Assembly: GCF_000241485.1 (NCBI RefSeq)
Contig: NZ_JH584241.1
Span: forward strand, 623,120-683,078
DNA length: 59,959 nucleotides
Direction: 5' to 3'
Origin: Sphingomonas sp. PAMC 26605
GTDB taxonomy: Bacteria > Pseudomonadota > Alphaproteobacteria > Sphingomonadales > Sphingomonadaceae
Below, one piece after another: positions 53,012-59,959 of the stretch. A program made the position numbers and the translations under genes. Numbering within the stretch: the stretch's first letter is position 1; every line of letters starts with the position of its first letter. The notes beneath the pieces were generated by a model, which ran no database searches, had not been told where the DNA came from, and saw nothing but the letters and a program-made list of their open reading frames with translations.

Positions 53012-54004
53012 ATGCACACCACGCCCACCTCGCTCGCGCTCATCGGCAACACGCCGCTCGTCCTGTTGAAAGGCCCGAGCGAAGCCGCGGGCGCCGAAAT
53101 CTACGGCAAATGCGAATTCGCCAACCCCGGCGCCTCGGTCAAGGACCGCGCCGCGCTCGGGATCGTCGAGGATGCCGAAGAGCGGGGGGCTATCGCGCCG
53201 GGCGGGACCTTCGTCGAGGGGACCGCGGGCAATACCGGGATCGGGCTCGCGCTGGTCGCCAATGCCAAGGGCTACAAGACGATCATCGTCATGCCCGAGA
53301 CGCAGTCCAGAGAGAAGATGGACACGCTGCGCGCGCTCGGCGCCGAGTTGGTGCTGGTGCCCGCGGCGCCCTATTCGAATCCGGCGCATTTCGTCCACAC
53401 CTCGCGCCGCATCGCCGACGAGACGCCCAATGCTGTCTGGGCCAACCAGTTCGACAATATCGCCAACCGCAAGGCGCACATCACCGGCACCGCGGAGGAG
53501 ATCTGGGCGCAGATGGACGGGCGGATCGATGGCTTCACCTGTGCTGCGGGGACGGGCGGGACGATCGCCGGGGTCGGGATGGGCCTCAAGGCCAAGGACG
53601 AAACGGTCTGCATCGCGCTGAGCGACCCGCACGGCGCCGCGCTCTACGAATATTATGCGCATGGCGAATTGAAGTCGGAGGGCTCCTCGGTCGCGGAGGG
53701 GATCGGGCAGGGGCGAATCACCGCCAATCTCGAGGGCGCGCCGATCGACACGCAGTTCCGCATTTCCGATGCCGAGGGGATGGAATGGGTCACGCGGCTG
53801 CTCGCCGAGGAGGGGCTGTGCCTCGGCCTGTCGTCGGGGATCAACGTCGCCGGCGCGGTTCGCCTCGCGCGCCAACTCGGCCCCGGCAGCCGAGTCGCGA
53901 CGATCCTGTGCGATACCGGTTTTCGTTACCTATCAACGCTTTATAATCGAGTTTGGTTGGAGGCGAAGGGGCTGGTCGTTCCACCCTGGTTACAGCACGA
54001 TTGA
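53012..54004 (+). CDS. cysK: Cysteine synthase (O-acetylserine sulfhydrylase)
   Basis: This 330-residue fold-type II PLP enzyme makes cysteine from O-acetylserine and sulfide. The start SLALIGNTPLV, the cofactor Lys44 in NPGASVKDRAAL, the EGTAGNTGIGLALVA loop that binds the substrate carboxylate, and the CAAGTGGTIAGVG phosphate-binding loop are all present. The length fits CysK/CysM. The ending RYLSTLYNRVWLEAKGLVVP is typical. It diverges from the protease gene and no sulfate-assimilation genes are nearby. CysK versus another beta-replacing enzyme (such as cystathionine beta-synthase) is not fully decided. Confidence 0.88.
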   Translation: MHTTPTSLALIGNTPLVLLKGPSEAAGAEIYGKCEFANPGASVKDRAALGIVEDAEERGAIAPGGTFVEGTAGNTGIGLALVANAKGYKTIIVMPETQSREKMDTLRALGAELVLVPAAPYSNPAHFVHTSRRIADETPNAVWANQFDNIANRKAHITGTAEEIWAQMDGRIDGFTCAAGTGGTIAGVGMGLKAKDETVCIALSDPHGAALYEYYAHGELKSEGSSVAEGIGQGRITANLEGAPIDTQFRISDAEGMEWVTRLLAEEGLCLGLSSGINVAGAVRLARQLGPGSRVATILCDTGFRYLSTLYNRVWLEAKGLVVPPWLQHD

Positions 54005-54042
54005 TCGCGGGATCGACAACCGTGTCTTAACTCGTTACATTT

Positions 54043-54360
54043 ATGCCACAGCCTATGAAAATCATCGCCCAGGATCCGGCTCAGACGAGCCAGCGCGCCA
54101 AGGTCGGCATGATCGGTCTCGCCGCCGTTTTGCTGCTCATCGGACTCGCTTCGGCGATCTTCGCGACCGCCAATCACGATCGGCAGGTTGCCGCGATCGG
54201 CAGCGCGCGCCCCGACGTCGTCGCCAACATGATCGCCGCCAACACCACCGATCCGAGCGCGCCGAAAGAGCCGCTCGCCGAGCTTGGGGTCGCCCCGAGC
54301 GCCGACGCGTCCGATGGCAATGTGATCGAAACCCCGAGCCGGAACGCGGCGTCGCGGTGA
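54043..54360 (+). CDS. Small single-pass membrane protein
   Basis: This 105-residue protein has a cytoplasmic start (MPQPMKIIAQDPAQTSQRAK), one membrane helix (VGMIGLAAVLLLIGLASAIF) and a soluble tail with small residues (VVANMIAANTTDPSAPKEPL). A second ATG is four codons later. It resembles small conserved membrane proteins next to cysteine synthase in related genomes, but I cannot name it. It lies just ahead of the mraZ control region and may read into it. Confidence 0.62.
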   Translation: MPQPMKIIAQDPAQTSQRAKVGMIGLAAVLLLIGLASAIFATANHDRQVAAIGSARPDVVANMIAANTTDPSAPKEPLAELGVAPSADASDGNVIETPSRNAASR

Positions 54361-54373
54361 TGCAAGCCATGCC

Positions 54374-54420
54374 GGGGATTTTACGGGAAAACGCGGGGAT
54401 ATCGCATGGCCCATGCGGGA
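54374..54420 (+). promoter_or_regulatory. mraZ: GGGA repeats of 10-bp period, cluster 1 (MraZ-box-like)
   Basis: GGGA occurs at 54375, 54385 and 54396 with a further copy at 54417, so the first three are 10-11 bases apart. MraZ of E. coli binds TGGGN repeats separated by 5 bases. The spacing matches, so this is a candidate MraZ operator of the dcw cluster. Confidence 0.55.
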
Positions 54421-54493
54421 TATCGCGAGTGCAGCCCGCATCCTTTCGAACACAGCGAGAACAGGTCGATATGTCGCGCGAGATAATGAGGCC

Positions 54494-54560
54494 AAATCCC
54501 ATCGATTAACGCGCTTTCCCGGGATTTCCCCTGATTTCCCCTTGTATCCCCGATCGGCCC
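54494..54560 (-). promoter_or_regulatory. mraZ: GGGA repeats of 10-bp period, cluster 2 (MraZ-box-like)
   Basis: On the minus strand GGGA recurs at exact 10-base steps: plus-strand TCCC ends at 54520, 54530, 54540 and 54550, with an outlying copy at 54500 and a partial at 54560. Orientation is opposite to cluster 1. It lies 130 to 200 bases ahead of mraZ. Between 54361 and 54691 these two clusters are the only clear signals. Confidence 0.6.
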
Positions 54561-54691
54561 CATGGTAACTGTCCGTTACAGGGACAGACTCATCTCGCCT
54601 GCGCGTTATGCGCTGACACTACAGGCACCGAAATTCGCGACCACGCGCTTTTCGGCTCGGGAGAGGCTTGTCCGCCGTGTGCGGGGGAAGC

Positions 54692-55192
54692 GTGGAAGAC
54701 CGGAGCGATTATCAGGGTGAGGGGCTCGGACTTGTCGACGACAAGGGCCGGGTCGCGATTCCTGCTTCGCTCCGCCAGGCGCTCGCCGCCAACAGCCCGC
54801 GCGCCGACGGCAAGGACGGTGGCACCGTCATCATCGGCGTCCATCCCGAGCAGATTTGCCTGCGTGCCTATGATCCCGGCTATGTCCGCATCCTCAAGGC
54901 CGAGGTCGAGGATCTCCAGGCGCGCCACATCGCCGAGCACGGCAAGCCCGACTTCAACCTGAAGCGCCGCAACGCGAGCGGCGAGGCCGTGCCGTTCGAC
55001 GGCTCGGGGCGTTTCATCATGCCCGGCTTCCCGCGCGATTATGCGCGGATCGCTGAGAACGCGTTCTTCTGGGGCACGTTCGACTGGATCGACATCTGGG
55101 ACCCCAAGACGCTGCTCGACGCGGTCGGCGTCGACGACGCGATGCAGGCGGCGTGCCGCTATCATTGCAAGGCCAAGGGGATCGCGCTGTGA
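54692..55192 (+). CDS. mraZ: Transcriptional regulator MraZ
   Basis: This is the 166-residue MraZ, which represses the division and cell-wall (dcw) cluster by binding direct repeats upstream of itself. The two AbrB-like halves each have a DDKGRVAIPASLRQ-type strand-turn; the second reads VPFDGSGRFIMPGFPRDYAR. The GTG at 54692 with GGGGGAAG upstream was chosen; the in-frame TTG at 54668 is less likely. Its stop overlaps the rsmH start (GTGA). The operators are proposed at 54374-54420 and 54494-54560. Confidence 0.93.
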   Translation: MEDRSDYQGEGLGLVDDKGRVAIPASLRQALAANSPRADGKDGGTVIIGVHPEQICLRAYDPGYVRILKAEVEDLQARHIAEHGKPDFNLKRRNASGEAVPFDGSGRFIMPGFPRDYARIAENAFFWGTFDWIDIWDPKTLLDAVGVDDAMQAACRYHCKAKGIAL

Positions 55193-56148
55193 GCGACGTG
55201 ATCCAAGGCGATGCTCCGCATATCCCGGTGCTGCTCGACGAAGTGCTCGACGGGCTGGCGATCGCGGCTGGCGAAACGCATGTCGATGCGACTTTCGGTG
55301 CGGGCGGCTACACGTCGGGCATGCTCGCGCGCGGCGCGCGCGTGTTTGCCTTCGATCGCGATCCCGATGCGATTGCGGCAGGTGCGGCGCTCGTTGAATC
55401 CGCGGCTGGCGCGCTGACGCTCGTTCCCGCGACCTTCTCCGCGCTCGACAGCGAACTCGCGTCGCGCGACGCGCTGCCGGTGCAGGGCGTGACGATGGAT
55501 ATCGGCGTGTCCTCGATGCAGCTCGACCAGGCCGAGCGCGGCTTCTCGTTCCAGTCCGACGGACCGCTCGACATGCGGATGAGCCAGGAGGGGATGAGCG
55601 CCGCCGATTTCCTCAACACCGCCGACGAGGCCGAGATCGCCCACGTCATCAAGGAATATGGCGAGGAGCCGCGCGCGCGTCGCGTCGCACAGGCGATCGT
55701 CTACAACCGCCCGATCGCGCGCACCGGCGAGCTGGCGCGGATCGTGCGCAAAGCGCTCGGCTACAAGCCGCACGACAAGAAGGACCCCGCGACGCGGACC
55801 TTCCAGGCGATCCGCATCCACATCAATCGCGAGCTCGGCGAACTCGAGGACGGCCTCGCTGCCGCCGAGCGCGTGCTCGCGCCCGGCGGGCGGCTCGCGA
55901 TCGTCACCTTCCACAGCCTGGAAGATCGCATGGTCAAGCGCTTCCTGCGCGAGCGCTCGGGGTCGCTGCCGTCGGGCTCGCGACATCTGCCCGAGGTCGC
56001 GGCGAAGCACGCCCCCAGTTTCGAAGAGGTCGGTCGCCCGGTGAAGGCGAGCGAGGACGAGATCGCGCGCAATCCCCGCGCGCGATCGGCAACGCTGCGG
56101 ACGGCACGACGGACCGGTGCCGCCGCATGGTCAGAAGGAAGTTTGTAA
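55189..56148 (+). CDS. rsmH: 16S rRNA (cytosine1402-N4)-methyltransferase
   Basis: This 319-residue SAM-dependent methyltransferase (RsmH, formerly MraW) methylates C1402 in 16S rRNA. It begins HIPVLLDEVLDGL, has the SAM loop VDATFGAGGYTSGML and the typical MDIGVSSMQLDQAERGFSFQ and LDMRMSQEGMSA. FHSLEDRMVKRFL is near the C-terminus. The GTG start overlaps the mraZ stop by 4 bases, and its stop shares one base with the next start. Confidence 0.97.
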   Translation: MSDVIQGDAPHIPVLLDEVLDGLAIAAGETHVDATFGAGGYTSGMLARGARVFAFDRDPDAIAAGAALVESAAGALTLVPATFSALDSELASRDALPVQGVTMDIGVSSMQLDQAERGFSFQSDGPLDMRMSQEGMSAADFLNTADEAEIAHVIKEYGEEPRARRVAQAIVYNRPIARTGELARIVRKALGYKPHDKKDPATRTFQAIRIHINRELGELEDGLAAAERVLAPGGRLAIVTFHSLEDRMVKRFLRERSGSLPSGSRHLPEVAAKHAPSFEEVGRPVKASEDEIARNPRARSATLRTARRTGAAAWSEGSL

Positions 56149-56765
56149 TGCTTGGTCTCGCGGGCAAGAGTCTCGGTTGGTTCCTGGCGGGCGTCGCGGT
56201 GGCGCTCGGCTTCCTGCTGGTGCCGCTGCAGGTCGCGGCCGAACGCAAGAAGCTCGACCGCACCGCCGCCGAGATCCTGCGCGCCAAGCGCGACATCCGT
56301 GCGCTCGAGACCGAGTTCGACACGCGCGCCAATCTCGCCCAGCTCGACAAATGGAACGCCGAGACGCTGGGTCTGGTCGCCCCGGCGGCGGACCAGTTCG
56401 TCGCCGACGAGACCGCCTTGGCCTCGATCGAGCCGACGCAGCGTGGCACGGCTCCGCAAATGGCATCGTTCGTTCCTGCCGCTCCGTCCTCGGTGGCGAT
56501 GAGCCAGCAGCCGGTGATCCAGCCTGCGGTCGCGACTGCCGTCGCACCGGCCGCGCCGCGCGCCGCCGCAGTGCCTGCGCAGCGCGCCGCTCCCGCGCCG
56601 GTGTCGCGTGCGGTTGCCGCGCCCGTCGCGCGCACCGCGATGGCGTCGGTCAGCCGCGAACGACCCCGCGCCGCGGTCGCGCTGCTCGATCGCGCCTTGC
56701 TCGACGACAGCGTGATCGGCGATCTGCGCAGCGGCGCGCGCGCCGAGAAACGGACCTCTCGATGA
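56148..56765 (+). CDS. ftsL: FtsL-like division protein with long Ala/Pro tail
   Basis: This 205-residue protein occupies the ftsL place between rsmH and ftsI. It has a short start, one membrane helix (SLGWFLAGVAVALGFLLVPL) and a following helical segment (RKKLDRTAAEILRAKRDIRA) with leucine-zipper-like spacing, matching FtsL topology. FtsL is usually 100 to 130 residues; here an Ala/Pro/Val-rich low-complexity tail of about 90 residues is added, then a short conserved end (LDRALLDDSVIGDLRSGARA). GAAGGAAG precedes the ATG at 56148. It would join FtsB, FtsQ and FtsI in the divisome. Confidence 0.8.
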   Translation: MLGLAGKSLGWFLAGVAVALGFLLVPLQVAAERKKLDRTAAEILRAKRDIRALETEFDTRANLAQLDKWNAETLGLVAPAADQFVADETALASIEPTQRGTAPQMASFVPAAPSSVAMSQQPVIQPAVATAVAPAAPRAAAVPAQRAAPAPVSRAVAAPVARTAMASVSRERPRAAVALLDRALLDDSVIGDLRSGARAEKRTSR

Positions 56766-58501
56766 GCACTTTGGTCGCCCGCCCGCTTCCCGCTCGCCGC
56801 TCGAACGATCAGCGCCATGCGCTGGTCGCGGTCGCGCATGTGCGGCTGATGATGCTGATGCTGCTGATCGCGGCGGGCTTCGTGCTGGTGATCGGGCGGA
56901 TCGCCTTGCTCGGGCTGTTCGGCGGTCCGGCGGGGGCGGCGACGCTGGCGATCAATCCGGTGGTGCGCGGCGACATTCTCGATCGCAATGGCCAGCCGCT
57001 CGCGCGCACGATCGAGGCGTGGACGATCGGCGTGCGCCCGGGCGACGTGCTCGGCGATCGCCAGGAGCTGGCGGGTCGGCTCGCCGGGCTGATGCCCGAG
57101 CATGATTCGGCCTGGTATCTCGACCGGCTGACGATGAAGGCCAAGTTCACCTATCTCGACAAGCACGCCTCGCCCGCGATGGTGAACCAGATCCACGCGC
57201 TCGGCGAACCCGGCATCGTCTTCGCGCGCGAGCCCGAGCGGCTCTATCCGCAATCGACGATGGCGGCGCACGTGCTCGGCTATATCGGGCCGACCGGCAC
57301 CGATCCCCACATCCTCGGCCGCGCCGGCGTCGAGCGCGCGTTCGAGCAGCGGCTGACCGACCCGACGCGGCGCGGCGACGCGATCGACCTGTCGATCGAC
57401 GCGCGCGTGCAGGGCGCGATGGAGAGCGAGCTCAGCCGCGCGATGGTGATGTTCCAGGCGCGCGCCGCGACCGGTCTCGTGCTCGACGTGCATACCGGCG
57501 AGGTTATCGCGATGGCGTCGCTGCCGGTGTACAACCCCAACAAGCTGACCGGCACGAGCAGCGACGCGCTGCGCAACAACGTCACGCAGTCGGTCTACGA
57601 GCTCGGCTCGACCTTCAAGCCGATCACGATGGCGACCGCGATCCAGACCGGTACGATCACCTCGATGGCGCGCCGCTTCGATGCGACCGCGCCGCTCAAG
57701 GTCGGCAGCTATACGATCCATGACGAGCGCGGCGATCCCAAGCGCTGGCTCAACATCCCCGAGACGCTGATCTATTCGTCGAACGTCGCGACCGCGCGGA
57801 TTGCGGATGAAATCGGCAAGGACAAGCTCTCGGCGATGTTCACCGCGATGGGCTTCGGCGAGCGCCCCTCGATCGAGCTGCGCGAGCGCGCCGGGCCGAT
57901 CTGGCCGCGCTATTGGGGGCGCACCACGGTGATGACGACGGCGTACGGCCACGGCATCGCGGTGACGCCGCTGCATCTCGCCAACGCCTATGCGACGATG
58001 GTCAATGGCGGCATCTGGCGGCCGACGACGCTGCTCAAGGTCGCGCCGGGGCAGGCGGCGGCGGGGCGGCGCGTGCTCAGCGAGCAGACCAGTGCGCGGA
58101 TGCGGCAGTTGCTGCGGCTCGTGTGTCTCTACGGCACCGGGCGCAAGGGCGATGCGCCGGGCTACCGCGTCGGCGGCAAGACCGGCACCGCCGAGGCGGC
58201 GTCGAACGGCGGGTACGACCATCATCGCAACGTCGCGACCTTCGTCGCCGCCTTCCCGATGGATGCGCCGCGCTACGTCGTGCTGGCGATGCTCGATTCG
58301 CCGCAGGGGACCAAGGAAACCGGCGGCTGGAAGACCGCGGCGTGGAACGCGGCGCCCGTCGTGGGCCGCGTGATCGCGCGCACGGGGGCGATCCTCGGCG
58401 TGATGCCCGATACGCGGCGCGAGGTGAATCTCGCCGATCTGCGGCCGATGTTGAGCCTCGTCGCCGGCGCCACGCCGCCGACCGGCGGAGAAGAGCAATG
58501 A
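56762..58501 (+). CDS. ftsI: Septal peptidoglycan transpeptidase FtsI (PBP3)
   Basis: This 579-residue class B penicillin-binding protein makes septal cross-links and acts with FtsW. One membrane helix (residues about 27-50) anchors it, then the pedestal domain begins RGDILDRNGQPLAR. The transpeptidase motifs are the SxxK box Ser283-Lys286 (GSTFKP), SxN (Ser339-Asn341) and KTGT in GGKTGTAEAA. The length is normal. Its ATG overlaps the ftsL stop, and its stop overlaps the murE start, both by ATGA. Confidence 0.97.
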   Translation: MSTLVARPLPARRSNDQRHALVAVAHVRLMMLMLLIAAGFVLVIGRIALLGLFGGPAGAATLAINPVVRGDILDRNGQPLARTIEAWTIGVRPGDVLGDRQELAGRLAGLMPEHDSAWYLDRLTMKAKFTYLDKHASPAMVNQIHALGEPGIVFAREPERLYPQSTMAAHVLGYIGPTGTDPHILGRAGVERAFEQRLTDPTRRGDAIDLSIDARVQGAMESELSRAMVMFQARAATGLVLDVHTGEVIAMASLPVYNPNKLTGTSSDALRNNVTQSVYELGSTFKPITMATAIQTGTITSMARRFDATAPLKVGSYTIHDERGDPKRWLNIPETLIYSSNVATARIADEIGKDKLSAMFTAMGFGERPSIELRERAGPIWPRYWGRTTVMTTAYGHGIAVTPLHLANAYATMVNGGIWRPTTLLKVAPGQAAAGRRVLSEQTSARMRQLLRLVCLYGTGRKGDAPGYRVGGKTGTAEAASNGGYDHHRNVATFVAAFPMDAPRYVVLAMLDSPQGTKETGGWKTAAWNAAPVVGRVIARTGAILGVMPDTRREVNLADLRPMLSLVAGATPPTGGEEQ

Positions 58502-59913
58502 AGCTTTCGGCGCTGGTTCCCGGCGCCCCGGATGCGACGGTGACGGGCTTTGCGATCGATCATCGCAAGGTCGCGCCGGGCGTGGTGTTCGGTGCGTTCC
58601 AGGGCGCGGTCGTCAATGGCGAGGATTTCGTGCCCGCCGCGGTTGCCGGTGGCGCGATCGCGGTGGTGGCGCGGCCCGAGGCTGTGGTCGAGGGCGCGGT
58701 GCATGTCGCCGACGCCGAGCCGCGGCGGAAATTTGCCGAGCTCGCGGCGCGCTATTTCGCGCCTTTCCCAACGACCGCGGTGGCGGTGACGGGCACTAAC
58801 GGCAAGACGTCGACGGTCGAGATGGTGCGGCAGTTATGGCGAATGGCGGGGTTCCATGCTGCCTCGATCGGGACGCTCGGGGTGACGACGGGCGATGATC
58901 AGGTGTCAACGGGCCTCACCACGCCCGACGTCGTGACCTTCCTCTCGAACGTCGCGGGGCTCGCGCGCGAGGGCGTCAGCCATGTCGCGTTCGAGGCGTC
59001 GAGCCACGGGCTGTCGCAATATCGCACCGAGGGCCTGCGGGTGTCGGCGGCGGCGTTCACCAATCTCAGCCGCGATCATCTCGATTATCACGGGACGATG
59101 GAAGCCTATCTCGACGCAAAGCTGCGGCTGTTCTCTGAGGTGTTGGTCGAGGACGGCGTTGCGGTGGTGTGGGCTGACGACCCCATGTCGGCGCGCGTCG
59201 TCGAGGTTGCGCGGTCGCGGGGAATCCGGGTGATCTCGGTCGGGACGCGGGGCGAGACGCACAAGCTCGTCGGGCGTGTGCCGACCTTGCTCGGGCAGGG
59301 GCTCGAGATCGAGGCCGCGGGCAAGACCTATAAGATCAACCTGCCGCTGATCGGCGCGTATCAGGCGGCGAATGCGCTGGTGTCGGCGGGGCTGGTGATC
59401 GCGGCGGGCGGCGATGTCGCGACGACGCTGGCGGCGCTGTCGCGCCTGCAGCCGGTCCGCGGACGGCTCGAGCGTGCGGTGATCGCCAAGAGCGGCGCGC
59501 CGGTCTATGTCGATTACGCGCATACCCCGGATGCGCTCGACGCGGCGATCTCGGCGCTCAAGCCGCATGCGGCTGGCAGGCTGATCGTGGTGATCGGCGC
59601 GGGCGGCGACCGCGACCAGGGCAAGCGCGCGCCGATGGGCGCGATCGCGGCGGCGATGGCGGACCAGGTGATCGTCACCGACGACAATCCACGCTCGGAG
59701 GACCCGGCGGTAATCCGCGCGATGGTGCTCGAAGGCGCGCCCGGCGCGACCGAGATCGGGTCGCGGCGCGAAGCGATCGGCGCGGCGATCGCCGCGGCGG
59801 GGCCGCAGGATATCGTACTGATCGCGGGCAAGGGACACGAGCAGGGGCAGATCGTCGGCGATCTCGTGCTGCCGTTCGACGATGTCAGCGTAGCGCGAGA
59901 GATGGCGGCGTGA
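58498..59913 (+). CDS. murE: UDP-MurNAc-L-Ala-D-Glu ligase, meso-DAP type (MurE)
   Basis: This 471-residue Mur ligase adds the third stem amino acid in peptidoglycan synthesis. The P-loop GTNGKTS is at 99-105. The ATP-binding and carboxylate-binding region includes LSRDHLDYHGTMEAY, and VYVDYAHTPDAL lies in the C-terminal domain. DNPRSEDP carries the DNPR motif that marks meso-diaminopimelate specificity, the expected Gram-negative type. Its ATG overlaps the ftsI stop. The next dcw gene (murF in related genomes) would lie just beyond the window. Confidence 0.98.
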   Translation: MKLSALVPGAPDATVTGFAIDHRKVAPGVVFGAFQGAVVNGEDFVPAAVAGGAIAVVARPEAVVEGAVHVADAEPRRKFAELAARYFAPFPTTAVAVTGTNGKTSTVEMVRQLWRMAGFHAASIGTLGVTTGDDQVSTGLTTPDVVTFLSNVAGLAREGVSHVAFEASSHGLSQYRTEGLRVSAAAFTNLSRDHLDYHGTMEAYLDAKLRLFSEVLVEDGVAVVWADDPMSARVVEVARSRGIRVISVGTRGETHKLVGRVPTLLGQGLEIEAAGKTYKINLPLIGAYQAANALVSAGLVIAAGGDVATTLAALSRLQPVRGRLERAVIAKSGAPVYVDYAHTPDALDAAISALKPHAAGRLIVVIGAGGDRDQGKRAPMGAIAAAMADQVIVTDDNPRSEDPAVIRAMVLEGAPGATEIGSRREAIGAAIAAAGPQDIVLIAGKGHEQGQIVGDLVLPFDDVSVAREMAA

Positions 59914-59930
59914 GGGGTGGGCAATTTCCT

Positions 59931-59952
59931 CCCCTCCCCTTCAGGGGAGGGG
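59931..59952. repeat. CTCCCC/GGGGAG hairpin after murE
   Basis: Nine bases, CCCCTCCCC, pair with GGGGAGGGG across a TTCA loop 18 bases after murE, at the end of the window. It resembles the CTCTCCC/GGGAGAG hairpins in the rpoB-rpoC spacer. Confidence 0.65.
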
Positions 59953-59959
59953 CTGGGGG

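Overview
This window is a high-GC chromosomal segment of an alphaproteobacterium. It most resembles a Sphingomonas-type member of the Sphingomonadaceae. The evidence is protein-family content: a TonB-dependent receptor, an OprB-type porin, RpoB/RpoC sequence character, an alphaproteobacterial mraZ-rsmH-ftsL-ftsI-murE cluster, and many short, strongly palindromic intergenic repeats. No phage, insertion sequence, integron or CRISPR array was seen. Apart from a small toxin-antitoxin pair and an arsenic cassette the content looks like core genome. The species call is inference from family resemblance only.

Layout, left to right. Positions 1-9440: a DEAD-box RNA helicase with a Gly/Arg/Pro tail (cut by the window edge), two translationally coupled secreted amidohydrolases, a small SpoIIAA/STAS-like protein, a TelA-type protein with a membrane partner, and a TonB-dependent receptor. 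Positions 9440-19330: typA, a Phd/VapC-type toxin-antitoxin pair, a TlpA-like thioredoxin, a TPR protein with two TonB-C-like domains, a helix-turn-helix protein with an Ala/Gly tract, an alpha/beta hydrolase, an L,D-transpeptidase, a small lipoprotein and a secreted hypothetical protein. Positions 19330-31150: lepA, a CsgG-like SH3 protein, an exported peroxiredoxin, a pnuC plus NadR-type kinase pair, tRNA-Pro(CGG), a 1128-residue GH18-like/deacetylase/glycosyltransferase fusion, an OprB porin and two uncharacterised envelope proteins. Positions 31230-33430: an arsR-arsC-aquaporin-arsH operon that runs leftward from a promoter with two ArsR-like dyads. Positions 33930-49350: a GT-C-like membrane protein, rpoBC, a membrane protein on the opposite strand, rplJL with an L10 leader, a GIY-YIG protein and a Tat-exported aminotransferase. 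Positions 49470-54360: a zinc-ribbon protein, an AsmA-like protein, a pepsin-like aspartic protease, cysteine synthase and a small membrane protein. Positions 54361-59959: the start of the division and cell-wall cluster.

How the genes work together. The right end is a tightly packed dcw operon whose start and stop codons overlap. It is preceded by two clusters of 10-bp-period GGGA repeats that look like MraZ operators. The ars operon couples arsenate reduction (ArsC) to arsenite exit through a channel (aquaporin) rather than a pump, with ArsH for organoarsenicals. pnuC and the kinase form a nicotinamide riboside or mononucleotide salvage pair. rplJL and rpoBC each have their own near-consensus promoter and are separated by an opposite-strand gene, so the usual rplKAJL-rpoBC arrangement is broken up here.

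The most interesting non-coding signals are a three-copy two-hairpin element with conserved linkers but differing, still complementary stems; a large hairpin array inside the rpoB-rpoC spacer; a 26-bp perfect palindrome just ahead of the L,D-transpeptidase; and paired long inverted repeats around the GT-C-like gene. I did not find a clear multi-gene system of a wholly unknown type. The strongest protein candidates for follow-up are the three-domain polysaccharide fusion, the two-lobed pepsin-like protease and the Tat-exported aminotransferase.
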